Assembly: GCA_003537645.1 (NCBI GenBank)
Contig: DPRM01000068.1
Span: 66,378-114,288 of the forward strand
Source: Prolixibacteraceae bacterium
GTDB lineage: Bacteria; Bacteroidota; Bacteroidia; Bacteroidales; Prolixibacteraceae
Length of the DNA: 47,911 nt
Direction: 5' to 3'
Under the pieces are notes generated by a model. It was not told the origin of the DNA. It did no database searches and saw nothing but the letters and a program-made list of their open reading frames with translations. A program made the position numbers and the translations under genes. Of this stretch, positions 1 to 8,922 are shown one piece after another (the stretch's first letter is position 1; the number at the start of each line of letters is the position of its first letter).

Positions 1-1797
1 CGCCGCGAAGTCAGGTTAAGCGACATTGTGCAACTGATTATGAAAACTGACGGGGTGAACGTGATCAAAGATATTTCGATCAACAATTGCGGCCTCGACA
101 GCAAACCCAACGGGCAGCAATGGGTGATTTGCATCGACGAAGGCAAAAAGCCCGCACTTTGCACCAAAAGCGCTTTTAGTTTCACCAAGGGAGTTTTACC
201 CCTCAATATCAACGAGAAGGCTATTGCGGCGCACATTTCGAGGCTTGAAAATGAAGATGAGGAAACCCGGCGAATAGCTCAACTCGACAAATTTTTGGAT
301 TTGCCAACCGGCGCTTTTGTGTCGGCGGACGAATACAGCTCCATTCAAAATAGTTTCCCCGAGACTTACGGAATTGGCGAATTTGGCTTGTCGCCATCGG
401 CCACCGATTTGAGAAAAGCACAGGCCAAACAGTTGCAGGCTTACCTGTTGTTTTTCGACCAGATTTTGGCCAGTTATTTTGCACAACTCGCCAAAGTAAA
501 AGATTTGCTTTCAGTCAACCATGACGTTGGCCGGTCGTATTTCTCGCAGGTAGTTCGCGATATCAACGGAATTGAAAACCTTGTTCCTGAAGAATATTTG
601 AAAAGTACTACTGAAGAACTTTCAGAAATGTTATTCCTTAAACTTGATCGGAAGAACGACCGCAAAAACCAGTTGCTCGATCATTTGCTGGCACGTTTTG
701 CAGAAAATTTCAGCAAATATGCTTTCCTGATGAAGCAGCTTTATGGCGACGATTCAACAAAAGCTGTCATCAAAACAAAAGAAAATTTCCTGAAAAATTA
801 TGCAGTTTTGGGCACTGAACGTGGCGCTGCGTTTAATTTCCATCACAAAGGAAGTTTGTGGAATACCAGCAATGTTTCGACAGTCGAAAAGAGGATTGCC
901 TTGCTCACCGGCATGACTGATTTCAGCCGCCGCAACCTATCGAACGATCCGGTGGAAGTGTATCAGGAAAAAGACAACGATGGCTTGATTGAGTATCGCT
1001 GGCGGGTAAAAGATGCCAGTCAGAATATTCTTTTGTCGGCTTCTAAAAAGTACTTTTCATTCGCTGAAATGAACAAAGAATTGCTACTGGTGCGGGTTTT
1101 AGCTACCAATGCTGCGAATTTCGAAATAAAAAAAGCCAAATCGGGAAAATACTATTTCAACCTGATAAATCCGGCGGTGAACGATGCAAAGGATGAAGGC
1201 CGGATTGTGGCCCGACGGATTGATTATTTTGACAGTGAGTCGCTTGCAAAGAATGCCATTCAGAAATTGGTTGCTTTCATGAAGAAAGTGAAGCCCAATG
1301 AAGGCATGTATTTGGTCGAGCATATTTTGTTGCGTCCCGACGAATTGAAAGATTACACGATTACTACCGATTCGTTTTTGCCCATTTGCAGTTGCGAAGA
1401 TTGTGAACCGCTCGATCCATATTCATTCCGGGTTTCGGTGATTTTGCCAGGTTGGACAGAACGGTTTTCGAACCAGGATTATCGGAATTTCATGGAAGAA
1501 TTGATCCGCAGTGAGCTGCCAGCTCACGTTTTGGCGCGCATTTGCTGGATTGGCTATCCTGCTGGTACTGTTGACGATGATAAAAATGAAATGGTGCAGT
1601 TCGAACAGGCTTATAAATTATTCCTCGACAGCATCAATCGGAAAGACCAGAACATGCAGACAATCATTGATTTAAATGCCATTTTAAGCTCGTTGCATTC
1701 AATTTACCCAGCCGGCGCTTTGTACGACTGCGACAACGAAACTGACAATTTGAAAGGTAAAATTATACTTGGCCGAACCAATTTAGGAAACATTTAA
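1..1797 (+). CDS. eCIS large baseplate-like protein, C-terminal part (5' end outside window)
   Basis: The reading frame is open from base 1, so the start lies to the left. 598 codons are visible. The N-terminal visible part (IVQLIMKTDGVNVIKDI) resembles the turn between repeats of baseplate-type proteins. A central segment (LRKAQAKQLQAYLLFFDQ) is followed by an alpha/beta region. The C-terminal ~150 residues contain EHILLRP, a Cys cluster (CSCEDC), DPYSFRVSVILPGW and PAHVLARICWI. I recall this C-terminal arrangement from very long baseplate-associated proteins of Bacteroidota contractile injection loci. The exact family is not certain. The next gene starts 10 bases downstream, and the tape-measure and ATPase genes further on support an eCIS assignment. 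Its likely place is the baseplate or spike complex at the distal end of the particle (inference). Confidence 0.6.
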   Translation, partial: RREVRLSDIVQLIMKTDGVNVIKDISINNCGLDSKPNGQQWVICIDEGKKPALCTKSAFSFTKGVLPLNINEKAIAAHISRLENEDEETRRIAQLDKFLDLPTGAFVSADEYSSIQNSFPETYGIGEFGLSPSATDLRKAQAKQLQAYLLFFDQILASYFAQLAKVKDLLSVNHDVGRSYFSQVVRDINGIENLVPEEYLKSTTEELSEMLFLKLDRKNDRKNQLLDHLLARFAENFSKYAFLMKQLYGDDSTKAVIKTKENFLKNYAVLGTERGAAFNFHHKGSLWNTSNVSTVEKRIALLTGMTDFSRRNLSNDPVEVYQEKDNDGLIEYRWRVKDASQNILLSASKKYFSFAEMNKELLLVRVLATNAANFEIKKAKSGKYYFNLINPAVNDAKDEGRIVARRIDYFDSESLAKNAIQKLVAFMKKVKPNEGMYLVEHILLRPDELKDYTITTDSFLPICSCEDCEPLDPYSFRVSVILPGWTERFSNQDYRNFMEELIRSELPAHVLARICWIGYPAGTVDDDKNEMVQFEQAYKLFLDSINRKDQNMQTIIDLNAILSSLHSIYPAGALYDCDNETDNLKGKIILGRTNLGNI

Positions 1798-1807
1798 ATA
1801 TCAGGTT

Positions 1808-4465
1808 ATGGAAACTAAATTACAATCAATAACCACGCAATATCGTTCGTTTGTTGATAATCAGGTATTAACAGCCGATCAACTGAATAACCTGATTCAG
1901 TATTTCGATGATCAGGACAGGTTGTCGCGCGTGAGTTTGAGCGGCGTGGGAATTGCCTGCGGTTTCAAAATCAGCCTAACCACCAGCAAAGAAGTGGTTG
2001 TAACCCAGGGCTGCGGTATTACTACCGATGGCGACCTGATAAAACTGCAAAAGCCAGGTTCGGATGATAACACCCGCGATGTCGGTTTTCAGTTGATAAA
2101 ATATACTCATTATAAGGTGTTTGAGGATTCAATTGTAAAATATCCGCCATTTTTTAATGGTGTAAATCAGGTGGCGCTTTACGAACTAATTCCTGAAACC
2201 ACCAATCCGAAAGCCGGAGAGTTTGCTGTCAGCACTTTACCGGGGATCGAAAATATGGTGGCGCTGCTTTATCTCGAAGAATTTCCAAAACCGCCCGAAT
2301 TGTGTACTGCCATCGACTGCGATAACCAGGGCGTGGTGGAAGTTTCGCGGCTGAAAGTGCTGCTTTGCACCGAAACCAGCGCCGGATACATCAACAGTTC
2401 CGATCCCATTTACACCAAACATTCTGTCCGTCAGGCTTACCTGCTTTTGCCCGATTTGGCTGTGCCACGTGTTTTGCTTACCAATGTTGGTGCGTTGAAC
2501 CAAAATAATTTGCTGAAAAGTTTTTACAATGCGATGGATGCCAACAACATCCGGGCTCAGTTAAAAACTGCCATTACCATATTGTTCTCCAATTTTAGTG
2601 GTTTTTTTAAACTGCCAAATAGTATTACTGATATTAAAATCAATCAATTGATTGATCAGGTGCTGGGATTTTCGGCGACTGCAATTCCATCTGATGTTCA
2701 ATACAGGTACGATTTGCTGAACGATCTGGTAGATACTTACAACGAAATCAAAGAACTTTTGCTCAATCTCAATGCGGAATGCAACCCCAATATCGATTCA
2801 TTCCCCAAACACCTGATGCTTGGGAAGTTGACTATTTCGGCAACTGGTAACACTTTCCGTCATTCGTTCTGCAAATCACCCCTCGTTGGCAACGAACAGC
2901 AAAATGTCAACCGGTTGAACAGCCTGGTGTCAAGATTTTTCCTGATGCTTTCTCAATACAGCATTTCAGGGAATGAAGTTAAAATTACACCCTCTAAAAT
3001 GATGGTTTCATTGAGTAACCGCAGCATTCCATTTTATTTCAAAGTTGATGATCAGTTGGTTGATAATTGGGATTTCTCAAAAACATCGCGTCTGGCTCAA
3101 AAAACCAATCTTTGCTATTTTACAGAAAACCTGTCATCTGCCGATCAGGTTCGCAATCCACTGAAATACAAGCTTAACAGTTTCGATTTCTTCAGGATTG
3201 AAGGGCATTGGGGGAAACCATCGACGAATGTTGGTACTCACCTGAATAGCCAAATTGCATTGTTCGGACTGGATATAAACTTCAAGATTTTTGATATTGA
3301 CAAGGAACAGAATGATCTTCAGTATTTTGTTAATCAGAGCAATTCTCTCGAACATCAGGCCGGAGTGCCGAAAGGCGGAACTTTTGTACTGCTAAAGAAA
3401 GCCGATACAATAATTGCTGATTTTGCCATTGGGTACAAATTGACGGCCGGAGAAACAGAGCAATGCTGCAAAATTGAAGAATGCTCGTATCCGTGGATCA
3501 GTTCGCTGAAATACCTTAACAACTTGTCGCGCAGCCTGAAAGGAACGCAAAGCCGGCGAATTCCGATGCCCAAAAATTACAGGTTACTGATTAGTCAGTA
3601 TTCTATAAACGGAGTTAGCCTGATAGGCCAGTCTGTAGAGCTGGCAATTCCACTTTCCGAAGTTTTCAAAAGAAGAATGCACGTAGTGGTTGAAAAACTG
3701 AATGAAAAATTCCCGACCGGTCTGGTTTTCGATTTTGATCAGCAAAAGAAACAGTTGAAAATTAAAAAGTTGAAAGACGATTCGTTTGTTTTCAATGTGA
3801 AAGATATTACCATGTCAATAAGTTCTCCAACTTATACTTATACCGAAAAGGCATTCATGCGTAATTCGCGGATGTTCAGGGCACGGGAGATTAGTTGTAC
3901 CGTGGTGAATATGCACCTGAAGGGATTCTACCAGCAAATGCACAACAAGTTCAATCCGCTGAACAAAGACGACGATTATGGCCTGTACAACGACAAATGG
4001 AGTAAGTGGAACAGTTTGATTGAAAGGCTGGTAACCAATCCTTTCTTCAGGGGAAATGGCCAGCGGTTTGCCACAAAGTTTAGCGGACTTCCAAAAGATA
4101 TTCAAACAGAATTAGGCCGAATTAAAACTGAAATAGTTGGAATGAACAGACTTGCAACAGCCATGTTATCAGGCGAATGGGCTGATGGAACCTGGGTTGA
4201 CGATCGCATGTTGAATTATCTTGATACAAAGGTGAACCCAACAGATGTCAACAGTACCAAGCTAAATAAAAACAACACGCATGATGATATTGTCCTGTTT
4301 ATTCGGTTGAGGGAAAAACTGCATCAAAAGAAAGGGAAGAGCACTTTTGCCATTTTTGTTACCGGCCTGACTGACGCGCAATTAAAATCGCTGCAAACTA
4401 AATACGCGACAACAGCTCATTTTTATGCGGGAAGGGTAGAAGGGGAATCGTTTATCACATTGTGA
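1808..4465 (+). CDS. eCIS-associated protein of unknown fold, 885 aa
   Basis: No function can be assigned from motifs. The N-terminus (residues ~10-60, including FVDNQVLTADQLNNLIQYF and RLSRVSLSGVGIACGF) looks like the short anchoring domain at the start of proteins attached to phage-like baseplates. The glycine-rich segment after it (VTQGCGITTDGDLI) fits a beta-rich fold. The middle is a long mixed region without transmembrane segments or signal peptide. The C-terminus (FAIFVTGLTDAQLKSLQ) is a small alpha/beta module. The ATG lies 10 bases after the preceding stop, so the two are almost certainly co-transcribed. By position it could be a baseplate accessory or tail-fibre-anchoring protein; that is inference from context only. 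Confidence 0.6.
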   Translation: METKLQSITTQYRSFVDNQVLTADQLNNLIQYFDDQDRLSRVSLSGVGIACGFKISLTTSKEVVVTQGCGITTDGDLIKLQKPGSDDNTRDVGFQLIKYTHYKVFEDSIVKYPPFFNGVNQVALYELIPETTNPKAGEFAVSTLPGIENMVALLYLEEFPKPPELCTAIDCDNQGVVEVSRLKVLLCTETSAGYINSSDPIYTKHSVRQAYLLLPDLAVPRVLLTNVGALNQNNLLKSFYNAMDANNIRAQLKTAITILFSNFSGFFKLPNSITDIKINQLIDQVLGFSATAIPSDVQYRYDLLNDLVDTYNEIKELLLNLNAECNPNIDSFPKHLMLGKLTISATGNTFRHSFCKSPLVGNEQQNVNRLNSLVSRFFLMLSQYSISGNEVKITPSKMMVSLSNRSIPFYFKVDDQLVDNWDFSKTSRLAQKTNLCYFTENLSSADQVRNPLKYKLNSFDFFRIEGHWGKPSTNVGTHLNSQIALFGLDINFKIFDIDKEQNDLQYFVNQSNSLEHQAGVPKGGTFVLLKKADTIIADFAIGYKLTAGETEQCCKIEECSYPWISSLKYLNNLSRSLKGTQSRRIPMPKNYRLLISQYSINGVSLIGQSVELAIPLSEVFKRRMHVVVEKLNEKFPTGLVFDFDQQKKQLKIKKLKDDSFVFNVKDITMSISSPTYTYTEKAFMRNSRMFRAREISCTVVNMHLKGFYQQMHNKFNPLNKDDDYGLYNDKWSKWNSLIERLVTNPFFRGNGQRFATKFSGLPKDIQTELGRIKTEIVGMNRLATAMLSGEWADGTWVDDRMLNYLDTKVNPTDVNSTKLNKNNTHDDIVLFIRLREKLHQKKGKSTFAIFVTGLTDAQLKSLQTKYATTAHFYAGRVEGESFITL

Positions 4466-4475
4466 CAAAAAAGAA

Positions 4476-4507
4476 GGAGTTTCAGTCGTTTAATCGAATG
4501 AAACTCC
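4476..4507. other. Inverted repeat between eCIS genes
   Basis: A perfect 9-bp stem (GGAGTTTCA / TGAAACTCC) encloses a 14-base loop, 10 bases after the stop of the 885-residue protein. On the + strand no T-run follows, so it is not a canonical terminator in the direction of the genes. On the - strand the stem is followed by a T-rich tract. It may act as an RNA processing or stability element inside the eCIS transcript. The remaining ~190 bases to the next gene hold no other signal I can support. Confidence 0.5.
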
Positions 4508-4696
4508 CATGGGGCCGAAAATCAGTTACAAACATCAAGAAAAACGAGAATGAACAACGAAATAATAACGATGCACAACTCAAACCTGACACATAGAACC
4601 AAAGACCTTAACCCAGTAACCTACTAAAGGCTAGCATAAAAGTAAACCTTTTTTCTGAATTACAAGCAATATGGATTGGCTTTTTTATCATCGGAA

Positions 4697-6244
4697 ATGA
4701 AAATAAATAACCAACATATTTTAAGCAGGGTAAATTTTGAATTAAATACCGCCAGCGAGTCGTTTGCTTTTGAGAAAAGACAGACCATTGATTCTTTCCT
4801 GAAGGACGATTTGTTGCCGGATATCGAAATTTTATTTGATGAATTAGCTTCTCCTGAAGAAATAAAAAGATTTGAATCGATTGATATTGAAGTTGATGTG
4901 AGCCGGGAGATGGATTTTGGCGATTTGAAGAGTCTGCTAGTCAGCCAACTTCGCGGGAAGATTGAAGTTGCGCAAACTGATTTTTTTGAATCCATTGAAA
5001 ATGAGGTTTCATCTTTTGACCGAACAAATCCTCGCGAAAAGCAAAATATAAATTCAGGCTTTGAGCCGGATAAAAAGTTGGAAGTTCCCTATCCGGAAAG
5101 CACACAAGCCGGCCAGTCGCAGAATAGGCAGAATATTTTTCTTTATTTTCTTGAAACCGGTCAATTGCCTTGGTATGCAACAGGTTCGCTTCTGGCTGAA
5201 TTTGTCGATCCCGAAATCTTTCAGACTGCAATTCAAGACAAAATTTTTCTGAAGAGATTGATAAATCAGTTTTCTACGGATAAAAATTCGCTGCAACGGT
5301 TTCTTATGCAAATGGAAAACGAGCTGATCAGGAAATTCATTTTTCAGCTTGCCAATGAAAAGAGACTTGAGAAAGCTTTGAATCTTCAGGTAATTTCAAA
5401 GTTTAGTCAAGTTGTTCAGAATAAGATTTATGAATTGATAATCAGCAGTTTGATTCATACGGGATATGTGATTCGGAAGGAGGTTTATCAGCAGTTGCAA
5501 AATGAATTATTTGCGGACCAAAAACTTATCTCAATTGCTGAAAAGCAAACAAATCAGATTCAGGAGATACTTGGAATAGTCAATCCGGGATTTATGAAGT
5601 TGGTTGAGGATTTGGTTGTTGACCAGGTATTTACGAATGGTAAGAAACCGGATGAATCTGAAGTTTTCCAGAGATTAATGGATGAATCGGATATTAGAGA
5701 CATTGAAAAATCGAAGGAGCAGCGTTCAGAAAAAAGTGTTGGGCTGAAATTTTATTACGTTCAGAATGCAGGGCTGATACTTGCGCACCCTTTTATACAA
5801 AACTTGTTTACCCAAACAAATTGCCTGGTTGAAAAAATGATATTGCACGAAAAAAAATCGCTGGCAGTTCACTTGCTTCATTATCTGGCTACCGGCGAGG
5901 AGCAGGAATTTGAATGCAAGCTGGGTTTCGAAAAATACCTTTGTGGAATTGCTCCCGAATTTATGGTTGATAGAAAAATTAAGCTAACTGATCAGGAGAA
6001 AACTGAATGTAACGATCTGTTGAAATCGATGATAGGTCATTGGACTGCGCTCAAAAACAGTTCGCCTGATACATTGCGGCAAATGTTCCTTCAGCGCAAT
6101 GGTAAATTAGATTTGGAACAATCGCCTCATAAACTTTACCTTGAACGAATGGCACAGGATATTCTGCTCGAAAAGTTACCATGGAATATTTCCGTAGTAA
6201 AATTACCCTGGATGGAAGATTTATTATTCATTGAATGGCAGTAG
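4697..6244 (+). CDS. Contractile injection system tape measure family protein
   Basis: 515 residues from the ATG at 4697. A TTG 21 bases upstream is possible, but family members usually begin close to this HIL motif. Three signatures of the CIS tape-measure family (Pfam CIS_TMP) are visible. The N-terminus has NQHILSRVNFELNT followed by a helix with LLPDIEILFDEL. FLETGQLPWYATG lies near residues 148-160. YVQNAGLILAHPFIQNLF lies near residues 353-370, followed by AVHLLHYLATGEEQEF near 393. The protein ends with LPWNISVVKLPWM. In Afp/PVC-like particles this gene precedes the AAA+ ATPase gene. The family name implies a role in setting sheath-tube length, but that is not proven for this branch. 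It is preceded by a 230-base gap and followed 3 bases later by the DUF4157 gene. Confidence 0.88.
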   Translation: MKINNQHILSRVNFELNTASESFAFEKRQTIDSFLKDDLLPDIEILFDELASPEEIKRFESIDIEVDVSREMDFGDLKSLLVSQLRGKIEVAQTDFFESIENEVSSFDRTNPREKQNINSGFEPDKKLEVPYPESTQAGQSQNRQNIFLYFLETGQLPWYATGSLLAEFVDPEIFQTAIQDKIFLKRLINQFSTDKNSLQRFLMQMENELIRKFIFQLANEKRLEKALNLQVISKFSQVVQNKIYELIISSLIHTGYVIRKEVYQQLQNELFADQKLISIAEKQTNQIQEILGIVNPGFMKLVEDLVVDQVFTNGKKPDESEVFQRLMDESDIRDIEKSKEQRSEKSVGLKFYYVQNAGLILAHPFIQNLFTQTNCLVEKMILHEKKSLAVHLLHYLATGEEQEFECKLGFEKYLCGIAPEFMVDRKIKLTDQEKTECNDLLKSMIGHWTALKNSSPDTLRQMFLQRNGKLDLEQSPHKLYLERMAQDILLEKLPWNISVVKLPWMEDLLFIEWQ

Positions 6245-6247
6245 ATT

Positions 6248-8434
6248 ATGAAAACGAAAATCAATAAATCAGGAGAGAAAAGTGCAGGAAGTTCGCCGTT
6301 TTTCCCTGCCCGAAGCAGCGCCGGATTTTTAAATGTTCAGGCAAAATTATCGGTTGGCGAACCCGATGATCAATATGAATCAGAGGCCGATAGGATTGCT
6401 GATAAAGTTGTAAGCCAGTCGTCAGTTGGTGAGCATGATTTTTTTGCGCCTTCCGGCTCGTCGGGTAATTCGATTCAGGAAAAACCTTTGGCCGAATCTG
6501 TTACGCCAATGATTCAGATGGAGGAAAAAAAGGAGGAAGAAAAGCCAGTTCAGAAGCAAGCTGATGAAGAGGAAGAACCAATTCAGATGCGAAAAGCGCC
6601 GGATCAAACAGGAAATCTGGATACTGATACTGAAGAATTCATTGAATCGGAACGGGGAAATGGCCGGAATTTAGATGGAAAGGTGAGGTCTCAAATGGAA
6701 AATGGTTTCGGAACCAGTTTCAGCGGAGTAAAAATACACACCGACCATGCCGCTGTTGGGTTAAATAATCAATTGGGAGCGCAGGCATTTACCACCGGAT
6801 CGGATATTTATTTTAATTCAGGGAAATACAATCCCGAAACAAAAAAAGGCCAGAAATTACTGGCTCACGAGCTCACGCACACCATCCAGCAAGGTGCAAT
6901 TTCCACACAAAATGGCCAAAATGCAGTGCAACGCTGGCCCTGGGATAGTGAGCCGGAGGTTACAACCGATCTAACTCCTGAAGAGCAACTTGAAGAAGAT
7001 AAACGTGAATTCAGGGACCAAAATTACGGCCCGATAACCTACACCCGCAGTGAAATTTCAGGCTCGGGTTTCGAGGCAAGTTATTTCCCGGCACGCGAAA
7101 GTTTAAATATTGAAGTTCGGGGTAAAATCCGATTTGCCGACACCGTGGTTGATAATGGCGGAACCTTTTCTTCTCCCAATCATTTTATGAATCAGGGTGG
7201 GTTTCTTCCGGTAATGAACGCATTGCCTGCCAGTGTGCAATCACGGATTTTACCGTATTTTCAATGGACTGAAGATGAGAAGCAAATACATTTGGTGAGG
7301 TTTACCGAAAATATTGAAGCTGCCGAAGACATTTGGGCAGGTGCAGGATTGTCATTTCAGGTAAGCGAGACCGGCTGGGAAGATGTGACTGCAACTCCCA
7401 ATATTAATGTTGATATTACAGAAGGCGATGCTGTTCACAATACTACCGAAGGCGGACTTTTTGATTTGTTTACGGTTACTGATGAGGGTACGAGCGATCA
7501 CCTTCAGGTAGAAATTGTGAAACAACCTACTGCTGCAGAAGTTGCAAGCGTAATGCAGATTATTCAGGAGTACGACAATTCGTTTGGCGATACGTTTGAA
7601 AGTGGAATTGCACAGGGTATCGGGCCATATATTAATCATGTTTTGGGTGTGTATTCTTCGGTTGACAACGGAATGGTTCAAGGAGTAAGGTCGTATTTGG
7701 GCAACGATCCGGGAGCTCGCGGGTCCAATCCTGAAGGGTTTAACAACTTCATGTCGCTTGAAAGTGACAGAAGCGATAATCCGGAGGATACCTATTACTA
7801 TGAATCTGTGATGTTTGGGCACGACGAAAGTACCCTGAGCGAGGAAGCAAGTAGCACACTTGATAGTTTTTTAAGCGATCCGATCGTACTCTTGAACAAC
7901 GACGAACGGGCCGTAAATGTTAATTTACAGGGACATGCATCAGCGGCTGGTTCTACCGAGTATAACCGGTCGCTTGTGGAAGATCGGCTGAACTCAGTTG
8001 AAAATTACATTTCAGATCATATTTCGAACTCGAATATTACAACCGCCATTACCAATACGCGCGAGAATTTTGATGATCAGGATGCAGAAGCAGCTTTGGT
8101 TTCGAATCCTGAAACGGATCAGGCAAATTACAGAAGGGTAGATGTGGAAGTTGAGCGTGAAGGGCGTGGTGGTCAAAATGTTTTTGCGCATGAGCTGGGG
8201 CATGTTTTTGGTCTGGGCGACGAATATGTTGAGACAGCAAATGGATACAATCGTCCGGCCGGAAGTCAGGCAACACACCATCAATTGGCCATAGATGCAG
8301 GGGTTGCAGGTGGCGCGCTTGTGGCCGATGATCAGCGAATGATGTCTGGCGGAAATCAGGTAGGCGCCGCTCATTATTCAACTTTTGCCGATGCACTTAA
8401 TCAATTGACTTCCAAATCGTGGAGAATCGTTTAA
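6248..8434 (+). CDS. eCIS core-domain (DUF4157) protein with OmpA-like and metzincin-like domains; candidate effector
   Basis: 728 residues, no signal peptide. Residues ~25-55 have the eCIS-type start LSVGEPDDQYESEADRIADK. Residues ~88-116 are an acidic Glu/Lys/Gln-rich linker. Residues ~135-215 form the DUF4157 domain, with the metalloprotease-like HELTH at 207-211. An uncharacterised region follows (~230-510). Residues ~515-640 resemble an OmpA C-terminal domain (LQGHASAAGSTEYNRSLVEDR from ~560). Residues 648-659 read HELGHVFGLGDE, matching the metzincin zinc signature HExxHxxGxxH/D with Asp as third ligand. A methionine-turn-like RMMSGG follows near 697. DUF4157 is the hallmark of eCIS-linked toxins and is thought to mark cargo for loading. 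The combination suggests a particle-loaded zinc peptidase that may contact peptidoglycan (inference). Confidence 0.82.
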   Translation: MKTKINKSGEKSAGSSPFFPARSSAGFLNVQAKLSVGEPDDQYESEADRIADKVVSQSSVGEHDFFAPSGSSGNSIQEKPLAESVTPMIQMEEKKEEEKPVQKQADEEEEPIQMRKAPDQTGNLDTDTEEFIESERGNGRNLDGKVRSQMENGFGTSFSGVKIHTDHAAVGLNNQLGAQAFTTGSDIYFNSGKYNPETKKGQKLLAHELTHTIQQGAISTQNGQNAVQRWPWDSEPEVTTDLTPEEQLEEDKREFRDQNYGPITYTRSEISGSGFEASYFPARESLNIEVRGKIRFADTVVDNGGTFSSPNHFMNQGGFLPVMNALPASVQSRILPYFQWTEDEKQIHLVRFTENIEAAEDIWAGAGLSFQVSETGWEDVTATPNINVDITEGDAVHNTTEGGLFDLFTVTDEGTSDHLQVEIVKQPTAAEVASVMQIIQEYDNSFGDTFESGIAQGIGPYINHVLGVYSSVDNGMVQGVRSYLGNDPGARGSNPEGFNNFMSLESDRSDNPEDTYYYESVMFGHDESTLSEEASSTLDSFLSDPIVLLNNDERAVNVNLQGHASAAGSTEYNRSLVEDRLNSVENYISDHISNSNITTAITNTRENFDDQDAEAALVSNPETDQANYRRVDVEVEREGRGGQNVFAHELGHVFGLGDEYVETANGYNRPAGSQATHHQLAIDAGVAGGALVADDQRMMSGGNQVGAAHYSTFADALNQLTSKSWRIV

Positions 8435-8481
8435 TAACCGTAAATTTAATTTTCGGCCCATCAAAACTCTAAAAAATTGAT

Positions 8482-8922
8482 ATGACAGAATTTATCCAAA
8501 ATACCACAGGCTTAAAACCTCAGCATCAACAGGAAGCTCCACTGTTCGAAAAAACATACATTCCGCCACAATGGGGGGCGAAACTGGTTTCGCGGATGTA
8601 TGCCGATGGAAGTTTGTATTATTTATCAAGAGAAAGCCATCCTGAAACCGTTGAATCACCCGATCAGCATTGGAATTACATTTCTTCTGTTTCAGAAAAA
8701 GGAATATTACTGATTAAAAATATGCTCGAAATTGGCTGCGGAATTACTGACGAAATTCCTTTATCAGGAAACAGCATGGGTGTTGTGAAATGGAAGATCC
8801 GCCACAAAAATGAAATTAGGGAGATAATCATTCCGGGCATTCCATCAGGAAAATTCAGGATATTTACGGATATCGACGAAGCTGTAAATTCGAACATTAT
8901 CAAAATAAATGTACCCGGATGA
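8482..8922 (+). CDS. Small unknown protein in eCIS operon
   Basis: 146 residues, soluble, no signal peptide and no recognised domain. Visible features are a proline-containing N-terminus (YIPPQWGAKLVSRMYADGSLYYL), a central amphipathic stretch and a beta-rich C-terminus. Its stop overlaps the start of the ATPase gene in an ATGA arrangement, which points to translational coupling and a shared function. It could be an adaptor or chaperone for the ATPase or for loading of the DUF4157 protein just upstream. The sequence itself does not show which. Confidence 0.7.
   Translation: MTEFIQNTTGLKPQHQQEAPLFEKTYIPPQWGAKLVSRMYADGSLYYLSRESHPETVESPDQHWNYISSVSEKGILLIKNMLEIGCGITDEIPLSGNSMGVVKWKIRHKNEIREIIIPGIPSGKFRIFTDIDEAVNSNIIKINVPG

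Noticed and set aside
4676..4696. TTG start for the tape-measure-family protein
   Set aside because: The ATG at 4697 places the conserved HIL motif close to the N-terminus as in the family, and the extra seven residues add nothing conserved.
7352..7822. Open frame of 156 codons on the - strand within the DUF4157 gene
   Set aside because: Antisense shadow; the + strand protein has clear domains on both sides.
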